Assembly (NCBI RefSeq): GCF_017873215.1
Contig: NZ_JAGGKA010000001.1
Span: 186,001-250,000 of the forward strand
Reading direction: 5' to 3'
Origin: Clostridium tetanomorphum
GTDB taxonomy: Bacteria; Bacillota; Clostridia; Clostridiales; Clostridiaceae
DNA length: 64,000 nucleotides
Positions within the stretch are counted from its first letter, which is position 1. Each line of letters begins with the position of its first letter. A model generated the notes under the pieces. The model saw nothing but the letters and a program-made list of their open reading frames with translations. It was not told the origin of the DNA and did no database searches. Position numbers and translations under genes: made by a program. Positions 29,685 to 38,705 of the stretch are shown piece by piece.

Positions 29685-30092
29685 ATGGGAGATATAAATT
29701 ATAAAGAATTGATTAGGAAGGCATTAGATGGGAGAAAAAAAGCATATGTTCCATACTCTAAGTTTAAAGTTGGAGCAGCAGTACTTACATCAGAAGATAA
29801 GATTTATACAGGTTGTAATATAGAAAATGCATCTTATGGTGCTACAAATTGTGCAGAAAGAACTGCAATATTTAAAGCAATATCTGAAGGGGAAAAAGAT
29901 ATAAAGGCAATTGCTATAGTTGGAAGTGAAGAAGAATTAACTTATCCTTGTGGAATTTGTAGACAGGTGATTAGCGAATTTGCAATGGATGATATTAAAA
30001 TTATAATAGGAAAAAATGAAAATGAATATGTTGTAAAAACACTTGGAGAAATACTTCCTGGAGCTTTTACAAAGAAAGATTTACACAAATAA
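29685..30092 (+). CDS. cdd: Cytidine deaminase
   Basis: Deaminates cytidine and deoxycytidine for pyrimidine salvage. The 135-residue homotetrameric-type enzyme has the catalytic C-A-E-R-T (zinc and proton shuttle Glu) and P-C-G-I-C-R-Q zinc motifs. GGAAGGG precedes the ATG. The Firmicute order ybeY-dgk-cdd-era is kept. Confidence 0.96.
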   Translation: MGDINYKELIRKALDGRKKAYVPYSKFKVGAAVLTSEDKIYTGCNIENASYGATNCAERTAIFKAISEGEKDIKAIAIVGSEEELTYPCGICRQVISEFAMDDIKIIIGKNENEYVVKTLGEILPGAFTKKDLHK

Positions 30093-30101
30093 GGAGGATA
30101 T

Positions 30102-30983
30102 ATGTTTAAATCAGGATTCGTAACAATAATAGGAAGACCAAATGTGGGGAAATCTACATTATTAAATACAATAATGGAAGAAAAGTTATCTATAGTATCT
30201 AGTAAACCTCAAACTACAAGAAATAATATACAAACAATTTTAACAGCACAGGATTATCAAATTATATTTGTAGATACACCAGGTATACATAAGCCTAAAC
30301 ATAAATTAGGAGAATATATGGTAAAATCTGCAGAAGATTCATTAAAGGAAGTAGATTTAGTTTTATTCTTAACTACTCCTGAAATTAATCCAGGAAGAGG
30401 AGACGAATACATTTTAGAAGAGTTGAAAAATACTAAAACACCTGTATTCTTAATAGTAAATAAAATAGATGAAAATACTCAAGAAAGAGTAGCAGAAACT
30501 TTGAAAAATTATTCAGGAATAATAGAATTTAAAGAATATGTTCCTATTTCAGCTATGAATGGGAAGAATGTTGATACATTAATAGAACTTATGAAAAAGT
30601 ATCTTCCAGAAGGACCTAAGTACTATCCAGAAGATATGATAACAGATCAACAAGAAAGATTTATTGTTTCGGAAATAGTACGAGAAAAAGCTTTAAGATT
30701 ATTAAGTGAAGAAGTGCCTCATGGAATAGCTGTAGATATAATAACTATGAAAAAAAATGATAATGGAAGTTATGAGATAAATGTGAATATGTTATGTGAA
30801 AAAGATTCTCATAAAGGCATTATAATAGGTAAAAATGGATCTATGTTGAAAAAAATATCTAAGTATGCAAGGGAAGATATTGAAAAATTCTTAGGTAATA
30901 AGGTTTATTTGAAAGTATGGGTAAAAGTTAAAAAGGATTGGAGAGACAGTAATTCGCTTCTAAAAGAATTAGGATATAAGTAG
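30102..30983 (+). CDS. era: GTPase Era
   Basis: Era binds the 3' end of 16S rRNA and checks 30S assembly. The 293-residue protein has G1 [10 protein letters not shown]3 D-T-P-G, G4 N-K-I-D, and a C-terminal KH domain with I-I-I-G-K-N-G. It lies 9 bases after cdd with AAGGAGG as ribosome site. Confidence 0.97.
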   Translation: MFKSGFVTIIGRPNVGKSTLLNTIMEEKLSIVSSKPQTTRNNIQTILTAQDYQIIFVDTPGIHKPKHKLGEYMVKSAEDSLKEVDLVLFLTTPEINPGRGDEYILEELKNTKTPVFLIVNKIDENTQERVAETLKNYSGIIEFKEYVPISAMNGKNVDTLIELMKKYLPEGPKYYPEDMITDQQERFIVSEIVREKALRLLSEEVPHGIAVDIITMKKNDNGSYEINVNMLCEKDSHKGIIIGKNGSMLKKISKYAREDIEKFLGNKVYLKVWVKVKKDWRDSNSLLKELGYK

Positions 30984-31047
30984 GTTATCCTGCCTAGGTT
31001 CAAGTATGTTTTTGCTAAATTTCACATTTTGGTTAGGAGATGATTTT

Positions 31048-31785
31048 CTGTCCATTTTTGATACTAGAGCAGTAGTGATAAAAACTCAGGATTATAAAGA
31101 ATGGGATAAAATAATATGGTTTTTTAGTGAAAAATTAGGTAAAATTTCTGTTATAGCAAAAGGAGCAAAAAAAAATAGAAGTAAGCTTTTTTCAAGCACT
31201 TTATCATTTTGCTATGGTAATTATAATGTATATAAAGGTAAAGGTATGTATACTCTAAATGAAGGAGATATAATAGATTCTTTTCAGAGTTTATTATCAG
31301 ATTTAGAAACTATAACTTATGCTTCATATTTCTGCGAATTGATAGATATTGCTTTAAATGAAGAGGAGAGTAATAGACAGCTATTTAAGGATTTTGTAGG
31401 AGCATTTTATTTAATGAAAAACAAGGCAGTTGATTTAGAAACTTTAGCTAGGATTTTTGAATTAAATATATTAAAAGCATCTGGTTATGGATTGAATCTA
31501 GATAAATGCTCTATTTGTAGAAAAAAATTAAGTTCATCTAATTATATGAGTTTTCAGTATTTGGGAGGAATTTGTGGTGAATGCGAGAAAATAAATGGTA
31601 TTAAAATAAGTCATGCCTCTTATAATATAATAAAGTACTTAAATAATTTACCTTTAGAGAAGAGTTATAGAATTGTTATACCTAATGGATTAAAAGAAGA
31701 AATTTATAAAATATTAAATATAATAATTTCTCAAAATTATTGCAGGAAACCAAAAAGCTTAGAAACACTTAAGTATATACCTTAG
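31048..31785 (+). CDS. recO: DNA repair protein RecO
   Basis: RecO loads RecA with RecR in recombinational repair. The family start reads S-I-F-x-T-R-A-V-V-I-K, which here follows a CTG codon at 31048 placed 8 bases after TAGGAG; this makes a 245-residue protein. The only in-frame ATG, at 31006, adds 14 residues unlike the family and has no good ribosome site. The OB fold is followed by a helical domain and a zinc site (C-S-I-C and C-G-E-C, about 160-185). Start call is probable, product call is firm. Confidence 0.9.
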   Translation: MSIFDTRAVVIKTQDYKEWDKIIWFFSEKLGKISVIAKGAKKNRSKLFSSTLSFCYGNYNVYKGKGMYTLNEGDIIDSFQSLLSDLETITYASYFCELIDIALNEEESNRQLFKDFVGAFYLMKNKAVDLETLARIFELNILKASGYGLNLDKCSICRKKLSSSNYMSFQYLGGICGECEKINGIKISHASYNIIKYLNNLPLEKSYRIVIPNGLKEEIYKILNIIISQNYCRKPKSLETLKYIP

Positions 31786-31820
31786 ATAAAAATAATATTA
31801 ATTTAAAAGGAGAGGAAGAA

Positions 31821-32381
31821 ATGAGTGAAATAACTTTAGAAAAAATAGACCTTGTTAGGGAAAGAACAAAGGTTAGTTATTCAGAAGCAAAAGAAGCTTT
31901 AGAAATTACAGATGGGAATGTAGTAGATGCATTAATATACATAGAAGAAAAAAAGAAAGCTTCAAGAGATGAATTGTATACTACAAAAGAAGAATTTGTT
32001 ACATGGATAAGAGAATTAGTAAAAAAGGGAAATATCAATAGAATAAAAATTAAAAAAGAAGATAAAGTTATTGCAGATATACCTGTGAATGCAGGAGTAG
32101 CTGTAACTTTAGTTGGATTATTTGCTTCCCCATTTATAACTATAGCATTATTTGCAGCAGCTTTAACTCAAGTTACTGTAGAAATTACTAAAACTGATGG
32201 AACAGTAGAGGTAGTAAATAAAATAATTAAGACTACAGTAGATGATGTAACAGAGAAAGTTAAAACAAAAACTTCTTCTGTTAAAGAAAAGTTTTCAACA
32301 GACAAGAAAGCTGACGAAAATGTTAATAATACATTTACTTATACAGTAAATTTTGAAGATGAGGACGAAGATAATAAATAA
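31821..32381 (+). CDS. DUF4342 domain protein with N-terminal UBA-like region
   Basis: A 186-residue protein. Residues about 5-45 resemble a UBA/TS-N helical bundle (R-T-K-V-S-Y-S-E-A-K-E-A-L). Residues about 55-130 match DUF4342, with a hydrophobic stretch P-V-N-A-G-V-A-V-T-L-V-G that may be one or two membrane helices. The acidic, Lys-rich tail is likely disordered. Function is unknown. AAAGGAGAGG precedes the ATG, and a terminator follows. Confidence 0.78.
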   Translation: MSEITLEKIDLVRERTKVSYSEAKEALEITDGNVVDALIYIEEKKKASRDELYTTKEEFVTWIRELVKKGNINRIKIKKEDKVIADIPVNAGVAVTLVGLFASPFITIALFAAALTQVTVEITKTDGTVEVVNKIIKTTVDDVTEKVKTKTSSVKEKFSTDKKADENVNNTFTYTVNFEDEDEDNK

Positions 32382-32396
32382 TATTTTAATAGAGAT

Positions 32397-32424
32397 AGTC
32401 AGCAGAGGAAGTCTGCTGACTTTT
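32397..32424 (+). terminator. Terminator after the DUF4342 gene
   Basis: 10-bp perfect stem (32397-32406 with 32412-32421), five-base loop, followed by TTT. Confidence 0.8.
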
Positions 32425-32698
32425 AGATTACTAACTCTGAAACATATTGAATAAAAATTGATAATTTGGTAAGATTTAATAGGGGGTATTTAACGAAATA
32501 TTTTAAATAAGTTAAATATTTTAAATAATGATTTTCTTACAAATTACATATATAATTTTTCGGTAATTATATATTATTGAAAAAATTTTAAAAAATTATG
32601 CAATTTAGGCACATAAAAAAAAGATACACATAGAATACAAAAGGAAAAAATATATAAGAGGTAGAATAGTGTAAATAAATAAGCATAAAAGGGTGAAA
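32425..32698. other. AT-rich gene-free region
   Basis: Part of the roughly 390-base gap before the CcpN-like gene. It has no credible ORF. It holds a direct repeat of AAATATTTTAAATA (32496-32509 and 32514-32527) and an A/T-only hairpin (32549-32557 with 32565-32573). I cannot assign a function to it. Confidence 0.5.
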
Positions 32699-32739
32699 GT
32701 GATATACTAATTCGATTAATATGGTGATATAATATACTA
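32699..32739 (+). promoter_or_regulatory. Repeated GTGATAT...TACTA boxes, candidate operator/promoter of the CcpN-like gene
   Basis: GTGATATACTA (32699-32709) and GTGATATAATATACTA (32724-32739) are two copies differing by a five-base insertion. The second contains TATAAT, so a bound protein could cover the -10 region. CcpN-type regulators bind promoter regions; which protein binds here is inferred. Confidence 0.35.
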
Positions 32740-32781
32740 GAATTTTAAATTATTAATCTTTTTGAAAAGAGGGTGAGAAAT

Positions 32782-33417
32782 ATTAAATTATCACAAAGAC
32801 AAGAAGAGATTATTAAGTTAGTTAAAGGCCATGAGCCTATAACAAGTGAGCAATTAGCGAAAAAGTTAAATGTAACTAGGGCAGCACTTAGACCAGACTT
32901 AGCTATACTTACTATGACAGGCATACTAGAGGCAAAGCCTAAGGTTGGATACATATATTCTAAAAAACCCTCTTATAGTTTAATATATGATTATATTAGA
33001 AATATAAAAGTAAAGGATATTATGTCTAAGCCTGTGGTAGTCAATGAATCTACTACAGTATATGATGCAATTGTAAATCTTTTTCTAAATGATGTGGGAA
33101 CATTATTTGTTGAAAATAATGGAATTTTAGTAGGAGCTACTTCTAGAAAAGATTTCTTGAAATTTGCTATGGGTGGAACTGATATGCATAAGGTTCCAGT
33201 AGGAATTATTATGACAAGGATGCCTAACATAGTTGTAGTTGATGAAGAGGAAATTGCATATGAGGCTGCTATGAAAATTATAGAACATGAAGTTGATAGT
33301 TTACCAGTAGTAACAAAATGTGAAGATGATGACAAAAAAGATGCTTTTAAAATAATAGGAAAAATTTCAAAAACAAATATCACCAAATTATTAGTAAAAA
33401 TGGGAGAAAATTCCTAA
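32782..33417 (+). CDS. CcpN-like transcriptional regulator (winged helix plus CBS pair)
   Basis: A protein of about 211 residues with an N-terminal HTH (A-A-L-R-P-D-L-A-I-L-T-M is nearly identical to CcpN) and two CBS domains that likely sense nucleotides. In Bacillus CcpN represses gluconeogenic genes. Here the gene lies directly upstream of pyruvate phosphate dikinase, in keeping with control of the PEP-pyruvate node. The start is uncertain: the strong AGAGGGTGA site fits an ATT codon at 32782 giving M-K-L-S-Q-R-Q; an in-frame GTG at 32773 overlaps the site. The stop is firm. Confidence 0.85.
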   Translation: MKLSQRQEEIIKLVKGHEPITSEQLAKKLNVTRAALRPDLAILTMTGILEAKPKVGYIYSKKPSYSLIYDYIRNIKVKDIMSKPVVVNESTTVYDAIVNLFLNDVGTLFVENNGILVGATSRKDFLKFAMGGTDMHKVPVGIIMTRMPNIVVVDEEEIAYEAAMKIIEHEVDSLPVVTKCEDDDKKDAFKIIGKISKTNITKLLVKMGENS

Positions 33418-33487
33418 AAGAATTGTAATGAGTATTCACTCTTTACATAAATAAAGACATTATATAAATAACAAAGGGGATGTTATT

Positions 33488-36121
33488 ATGGAAAAAAGCA
33501 AATATGTGTATCTTTTTAAAGAAGGCAATGCGTCAATGAAAAATTTACTTGGAGGAAAAGGAGCTAATTTAGCGGAAATGACTAATTTAGGAATACCTGT
33601 TCCACAAGGATTTACAGTTACTACTGAGGCTTGTAGTAAATATTATAAAGATGGAAAAAGATTATCAGAAGAAGTAATAGAACAGATTTATGAAGCATTA
33701 CAAGAGATAGAAAATATAAATGGGAAACAATTTGGAAATTTAGAAAATCCTTTATTAGTTTCTGTAAGATCTGGAGCAAGAGTTTCAATGCCAGGAATGA
33801 TGGATACTATCTTGAATCTTGGACTAAATGATGAGACTGTTGTAGCATTGTCTAAATTAACAAATAATGAAAGATTTGCTTATGATTCATATAGAAGATT
33901 TATTCAAATGTTCTCAGATGTTGTTATGGGAATAGATAAAAGACAGTTTGAAGATGTGTTAGATGAAGTTAAAGAGTCAATAGGAGCAAAATTTGATACA
34001 GATCTTAAAGCATCAGATTTAAAAGAAATAGTTAAGAAATTTAAAAATATTTATAAAAAAGAAATGGGAGAAGAGTTCCCACAGAATCCAAAAGTGCAAT
34101 TAATTGAGGCTGTTAATGCAGTATTTAGATCTTGGGATAATCCAAGAGCAATAGTTTATAGAAGATTAAATGATATACCAGGAGACTGGGGAACAGCTGT
34201 AAATGTTCAAAGTATGGTATTTGGAAATATGGGAGAGACTTCAGGAACAGGAGTTGCATTTACTAGAAATCCTGCTACTGGAGAAAGTGAAATATTTGGA
34301 GAATACCTAATAAATGCACAAGGTGAAGATGTTGTTGCAGGAATAAGAACACCTCAACCTATAACAAGATTAAAAGAAGATCTACCAGATTGTTATGAAC
34401 AATTTATAAAAATAGCTAATAATTTAGAAAAGCATTATAAAGATATGCAGGACATGGAATTTACTATAGAACAAGGTAAACTTTATTTCTTACAAACAAG
34501 AAATGGTAAAAGAACTGCTCAAGCAGCTTTAAAGATAGCTGTTGATATGGTAAATGAAGGTCTTATTACTAAAGAAGAAGCTATATTAAAAGTAGACCCA
34601 AAACAGTTAGATGCACTTTTACACCCAAACTTTGATGAAGTAGAATTAAAAAATGCTAAAGTAATAGCAAAAGGACTTCCTGCGTCTCCAGGAGCAGCTT
34701 GTGGTAAAGTTTATTTTTCAGCTGAAGAAGCAAAGTCTCATCATGAATTAGGGGAAAAAGTTATATTAGTAAGATTAGAAACTTCTCCAGAAGACATTGA
34801 AGGCATGGTGGCAGCAGAAGGTATACTTACTGTAAGAGGGGGTATGACTTCTCATGCAGCTGTTGTTGCAAGAGGAATGGGAACTTGTTGTGTAGCAGGA
34901 TGTGGAGACATTAAAGTAAATGAAAATAACAAAACCTTTGAAGTAAATGGAGAAGTTTACGCTGAAGGAGATTATATATCATTAGATGGAGGGTCAGGAT
35001 ACGTATATGGCCAGGCGATAAAAACTGTAGATCCAGAAATAAGTGGATATTTCGGAACTTTTATGAGCTGGGCAGATGAAATAAGGACATTAAATGTTAG
35101 AACAAATGCTGATACTCCAAGAGATGCTCAACAGGCGGTTAAATTTGGAGCAGAAGGAATAGGTCTTTGTAGAACTGAGCATATGTTCTTTGATGAGGAT
35201 AGAATTCCTGCGGTAAGAGAAATGATAGTGGCAGAAACTGAAGATCAGAGAAGGAAGGCTTTAGAAAAGCTTCTTCCAATGCAAAAGAAAGATTTCATAG
35301 GAATATATGAGGCTATGGAGGAAAGACCAGTAACTATAAGATTTTTAGATCCACCACTACATGAATTTTTACCAACAGAAGATGAAGATATAGCTGAATT
35401 AGCAAGGGATATGGGAATTACTTTTGAAAACCTAAAAGCTACAGTAGAATCATTACATGAATTTAACCCAATGATGGGACACAGAGGATGTAGACTTACT
35501 GTATCATATCCTGAAATCGCTGAAATGCAAACTAGAGCAGTAATTGAAGCTGCTATAGATGTAAAGAAAAGAAAAGGATATAATATAGTTCCTGAAATAA
35601 TGATTCCTCTTATAGGTGAAATAAAGGAATTGAGATTTGTGAAGGATATAGTTGTATCTGTTGCGGATGAAATAATATCTAGATTAGGGGTAGATTTAAA
35701 ATATAAAGTAGGTACTATGATAGAAATACCTAGGGCTGCTATTACAGCGGATGATATAGCAAAAGAAGCAGAATTCTTCTCTTTTGGAACAAATGATTTA
35801 ACTCAAATGACATTTGGATTCTCAAGAGATGATGCTGGTAAATTTTTAAATGACTATTATGATAAGAAAATATATGATTTTGATCCTTTCCAAAAGTTAG
35901 ATCAAAATGGAGTAGGAAAACTTATAAATATTGCTTGTGATCTTGGAAGGAAAACAAGACCAGATATTAAACTCGGAATATGTGGAGAACATGGTGGAGA
36001 CCCAGCTTCTGTTGAATTTTTCCATAATACAGGATTATCCTATGTATCTTGTTCACCATTTAGAGTACCAGTAGCAAGACTTGCTGCAGCACAAGCTCAG
36101 GTTAAAAATCCAAGAAAATAA
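33488..36121 (+). CDS. ppdK: Pyruvate, phosphate dikinase
   Basis: PPDK interconverts pyruvate, ATP and Pi with PEP, AMP and PPi. The 877-residue protein has the normal length and layout: N-terminal ATP-grasp domain, central swivelling His domain with G-G-M-T-S-H-A-A-V-V-A-R-G (phospho-His), and C-terminal PEP-binding TIM barrel with G-I-C-G-E-H-G-G-D-P. AAAGGGGATG provides the ribosome site. It follows the CcpN-like regulator after 70 bases. Confidence 0.98.
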   Translation: MEKSKYVYLFKEGNASMKNLLGGKGANLAEMTNLGIPVPQGFTVTTEACSKYYKDGKRLSEEVIEQIYEALQEIENINGKQFGNLENPLLVSVRSGARVSMPGMMDTILNLGLNDETVVALSKLTNNERFAYDSYRRFIQMFSDVVMGIDKRQFEDVLDEVKESIGAKFDTDLKASDLKEIVKKFKNIYKKEMGEEFPQNPKVQLIEAVNAVFRSWDNPRAIVYRRLNDIPGDWGTAVNVQSMVFGNMGETSGTGVAFTRNPATGESEIFGEYLINAQGEDVVAGIRTPQPITRLKEDLPDCYEQFIKIANNLEKHYKDMQDMEFTIEQGKLYFLQTRNGKRTAQAALKIAVDMVNEGLITKEEAILKVDPKQLDALLHPNFDEVELKNAKVIAKGLPASPGAACGKVYFSAEEAKSHHELGEKVILVRLETSPEDIEGMVAAEGILTVRGGMTSHAAVVARGMGTCCVAGCGDIKVNENNKTFEVNGEVYAEGDYISLDGGSGYVYGQAIKTVDPEISGYFGTFMSWADEIRTLNVRTNADTPRDAQQAVKFGAEGIGLCRTEHMFFDEDRIPAVREMIVAETEDQRRKALEKLLPMQKKDFIGIYEAMEERPVTIRFLDPPLHEFLPTEDEDIAELARDMGITFENLKATVESLHEFNPMMGHRGCRLTVSYPEIAEMQTRAVIEAAIDVKKRKGYNIVPEIMIPLIGEIKELRFVKDIVVSVADEIISRLGVDLKYKVGTMIEIPRAAITADDIAKEAEFFSFGTNDLTQMTFGFSRDDAGKFLNDYYDKKIYDFDPFQKLDQNGVGKLINIACDLGRKTRPDIKLGICGEHGGDPASVEFFHNTGLSYVSCSPFRVPVARLAAAQAQVKNPRK

Positions 36122-36144
36122 TTTTGTATAAGAAAAATTTAAAA

Positions 36145-36177
36145 GTACCCTGCTATAAGAAGCAGGGTGCTATTTTT
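36145..36177. terminator. Terminator after ppdK, shared with the convergent CotS-like gene
   Basis: 10-bp stem (36145-36154 with 36161-36170, one G-U pair), six-base loop, then TATTTTT. It reaches the stop codon of the minus-strand gene. Confidence 0.8.
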
Positions 36178-37243
36178 AATGTATTATAGTATTAAATCTA
36201 TCTTCTATATATTTTGTAAATAATTGAATAAATTTTGATTGATTCATGTCATTTTTAACTGACTTTTCTAGAAGAATTGTAAAGGCATTTTTATTACATT
36301 TTTTTATGTTTTTATAATAATCTCTAGATATTTTCCAATATTTTTGCGGAAAACCAACGTAAGCTAAAATATATTTGTATTCATCTGAATTTAAAGGATG
36401 AGATTTTTCATATAGGTTAAGGCAATTTATAGCTAAGTCTACATTCCAATTAGTATTATCTCTTTTTAAAAATCTTCTCATGAAGTATGATATGTCATGG
36501 ACAGAATAATCTATTTTGCATTTATCAAAATCTATTGTCCATATATGTTCAGTTTCATCGAATATAATATTTTTATTTACGTAATCTAAATGACATAAAG
36601 ATCTACTTAAATTATTATTATCTATAGTACTAGCTATTGATAGAATTGATTTTGCCATAGTAAGGTTTTCGTCAAAATGTTGTAAGAACTTTTTAGAGAA
36701 TTTATCTTTATATTTAAATGCTAAGTTAGAGCAGTCTAGTAGTTGATGAAAATTTTTTTCTGTTGATTTATATATGTTATCAAAATTTATTCTTTTAGAA
36801 CTTCCTTTAATAGGAATAAAGTTTTTAGAACAAGTATGCATATCTCCCAAATTTTTAGAGGCAGTAAGTATATGTTCTTCTATATCGTAATTACATTTAA
36901 CACCTTCAATCCAAGGTGTTAGAATAAATAACATGTTTTTAAATTCTACATATCTACTTTTGCCTAATGTAGGTAATATTCTAGGTACATTTATACCATA
37001 TCTATAGAACCATTCTATTGAGGAATATACAAAAAGTAGTTCTTCTAATGGGAAATATACTTTTTTTAAGCAATAACTTTCGCCATTAAAGTCTACCCTA
37101 TAGACAGCTCGTTGTTTATCTGTATTTTTAAATTTTATTTGTGTAACGGATGAATCTTGTAATCCATAATGAGGAAGAACGTATTTTTTTACGTTTTCTT
37201 CAGATAATAAATTAATATTATATGTTTCAGCCGCATATGGCAT
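36176..37243 (-). CDS. CotS-like spore coat protein (APH/kinase-like fold)
   Basis: A 355-residue protein of the CotS/YsxE family, which share the aminoglycoside phosphotransferase fold and are placed in the spore coat in Bacillus. The catalytic-loop-like H-L-D-Y-V-N-K-N-I-I segment (about 220) and the D-F-D-K-C that follows (about 238) are visible, so phosphotransfer activity is possible. The ribosome site is AAGGAGTG. It is transcribed alone, opposite to its neighbours. Confidence 0.82.
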   Translation of the reverse strand: MPYAAETYNINLLSEENVKKYVLPHYGLQDSSVTQIKFKNTDKQRAVYRVDFNGESYCLKKVYFPLEELLFVYSSIEWFYRYGINVPRILPTLGKSRYVEFKNMLFILTPWIEGVKCNYDIEEHILTASKNLGDMHTCSKNFIPIKGSSKRINFDNIYKSTEKNFHQLLDCSNLAFKYKDKFSKKFLQHFDENLTMAKSILSIASTIDNNNLSRSLCHLDYVNKNIIFDETEHIWTIDFDKCKIDYSVHDISYFMRRFLKRDNTNWNVDLAINCLNLYEKSHPLNSDEYKYILAYVGFPQKYWKISRDYYKNIKKCNKNAFTILLEKSVKNDMNQSKFIQLFTKYIEDRFNTIIH

Positions 37244-37399
37244 GGTAACACTCCTTATTTATTTATCTCTGTATAATCATATTATCTAAACATTTATAAT
37301 ATACATATAAATTATAAAAATGAATTATGACAAAAAATGATATAAATAAAAAGGAGTTTTAATTAAAATATAGAATATATTAAAAGTGGTGATTGTATT

Positions 37400-38428
37400 A
37401 TGAATATTAGGGAAAAAATAGAATATAATGAAAAAATAAGTCTTAATAAGTATGCTACATTATCATCTAATACTAAGGGAAGAGTTTTAAAAGAAAAAAG
37501 TGATGAAATAAGAACTGATTTTATGATAGATAGAGATAGGATAATACATAGCAAATCTTTTAGGAGATTAAAACATAAAACACAAGTATATATTAAAACT
37601 TGGGGAGATCATTATAGAACAAGACTTACTCATACATTAGAAGTATCTCAGATAGCTAAAACCATAGGGAAGGCATTAGGATTAAACGAAGAGTTAATAG
37701 AAGCTATAGCATTAGGACATGATATAGGACATGTAGCTTTTGCACATAGTGGAGAAGAACTTTTAGATGAATTACTTCCCAATGGCTTTAAACATAATGA
37801 AAATAGTATAAGAGTTCTTACAAAAATTGAAAGGCAAGGAAAAGGATTAAACTTAACAGATGAAGTATTAGATGGTATACTTCATCATAGTGGTTTTTCA
37901 AAGGAGAATAAAAGATCTTATACATTAGAAGGACAGGTAGTAAGATATAGTGATAAAATTGCATATGTTAATCATGATATAGATGATTCAATAAGAGCAG
38001 GACTTTTAAATGAAGAAGATATACCCAAAGAATATTTAAGTGTTCTTGGAAAAACTCATGGAGAGAGAATAGATACCTTAGTAAAAGATTGTATTTATAA
38101 TACTTTAGAAAATATAAAAAATAAAAAAATTTATATATCTTTAAGTGGAGAAGTAGAAAAAACTCTTAGAGATTTACGAGCTTTTATGTTTACAAATATA
38201 TATAAAGGTTCAATATTAAGAGAAGAGAGAGAAAAGGCTAAATTTGTATTATATCAAGTGTTTAATTATTATTTAAAATATCCCGAAAAAATGCCAGAGT
38301 TTTATAAAAGTATGGTTCAAATGGAAGGATTATATGCAGGAGTAGCAGATTATATAGCCGGAATGAGTGATGATTATTGTTTACTTTTATTTAATAAGAT
38401 ATATGTACCCAAAATTGTAATTTATTAA
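37400..38428 (+). CDS. dgt: Deoxyguanosinetriphosphate triphosphohydrolase-like protein (HD domain)
   Basis: A 342-residue HD-domain protein of the dGTPase family, which removes triphosphate from dNTPs. Metal ligands are visible in R-L-T-H-T-L-E-V and G-H-D-I-G-H (HD motif, about 111-115), then H-H-S-G-F. The length fits the short Firmicute type, whose true substrate range is uncertain. GTGGTGAT lies before the ATG. It sits just upstream of dnaG, as in many clostridia. Confidence 0.92.
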   Translation: MNIREKIEYNEKISLNKYATLSSNTKGRVLKEKSDEIRTDFMIDRDRIIHSKSFRRLKHKTQVYIKTWGDHYRTRLTHTLEVSQIAKTIGKALGLNEELIEAIALGHDIGHVAFAHSGEELLDELLPNGFKHNENSIRVLTKIERQGKGLNLTDEVLDGILHHSGFSKENKRSYTLEGQVVRYSDKIAYVNHDIDDSIRAGLLNEEDIPKEYLSVLGKTHGERIDTLVKDCIYNTLENIKNKKIYISLSGEVEKTLRDLRAFMFTNIYKGSILREEREKAKFVLYQVFNYYLKYPEKMPEFYKSMVQMEGLYAGVADYIAGMSDDYCLLLFNKIYVPKIVIY

Positions 38429-38595
38429 TAAAAATTAGAATAATTTTTATTAGCTTATGGGTAGAATAATACTTGCATGGATTAATATAAAAAATTATAA
38501 TTTTGAAGGATATTTAATTTTTATAAAGAATATATATTATAGTTAAATATAATTTTTTTAAAAATTTTCAAAAGCAGAAGGAATATATTAATTTT

Positions 38596-38621
38596 TGTCG
38601 AATATATTTATATTTGTCAAG
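38596..38621 (+). promoter_or_regulatory. Spo0A-box-like sites upstream of dnaG-sigA
   Basis: TGTCGAA (38596-38602) is an exact match to the core Spo0A box, within TTTTTGTCGAATA. A second, weaker TTTGTCAAG lies at 38613-38621. They sit 30-50 bases before a SigA-type promoter. Confidence 0.5.
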
Positions 38622-38649
38622 AAAAAGTTCAGATAAAGTAATATTTTAT

Positions 38650-38679
38650 TTGAAAAATTGAATTAATATTTATTATAAT
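38650..38679 (+). promoter_or_regulatory. SigA-type promoter for dnaG-sigA
   Basis: TTGAAA (38650-38655), 18 bases, TATAAT (38674-38679). Transcription would start about 20 bases before dnaG. Confidence 0.65.
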
Positions 38680-38705
38680 ATTATAAAGTTAGGTGGAATG
38701 ATTAT

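Noticed and set aside
32991-33386. 131-codon minus-strand open frame inside the CcpN-like gene
   Set aside because: It mirrors the CBS coding region, has no start signal and resembles no protein.
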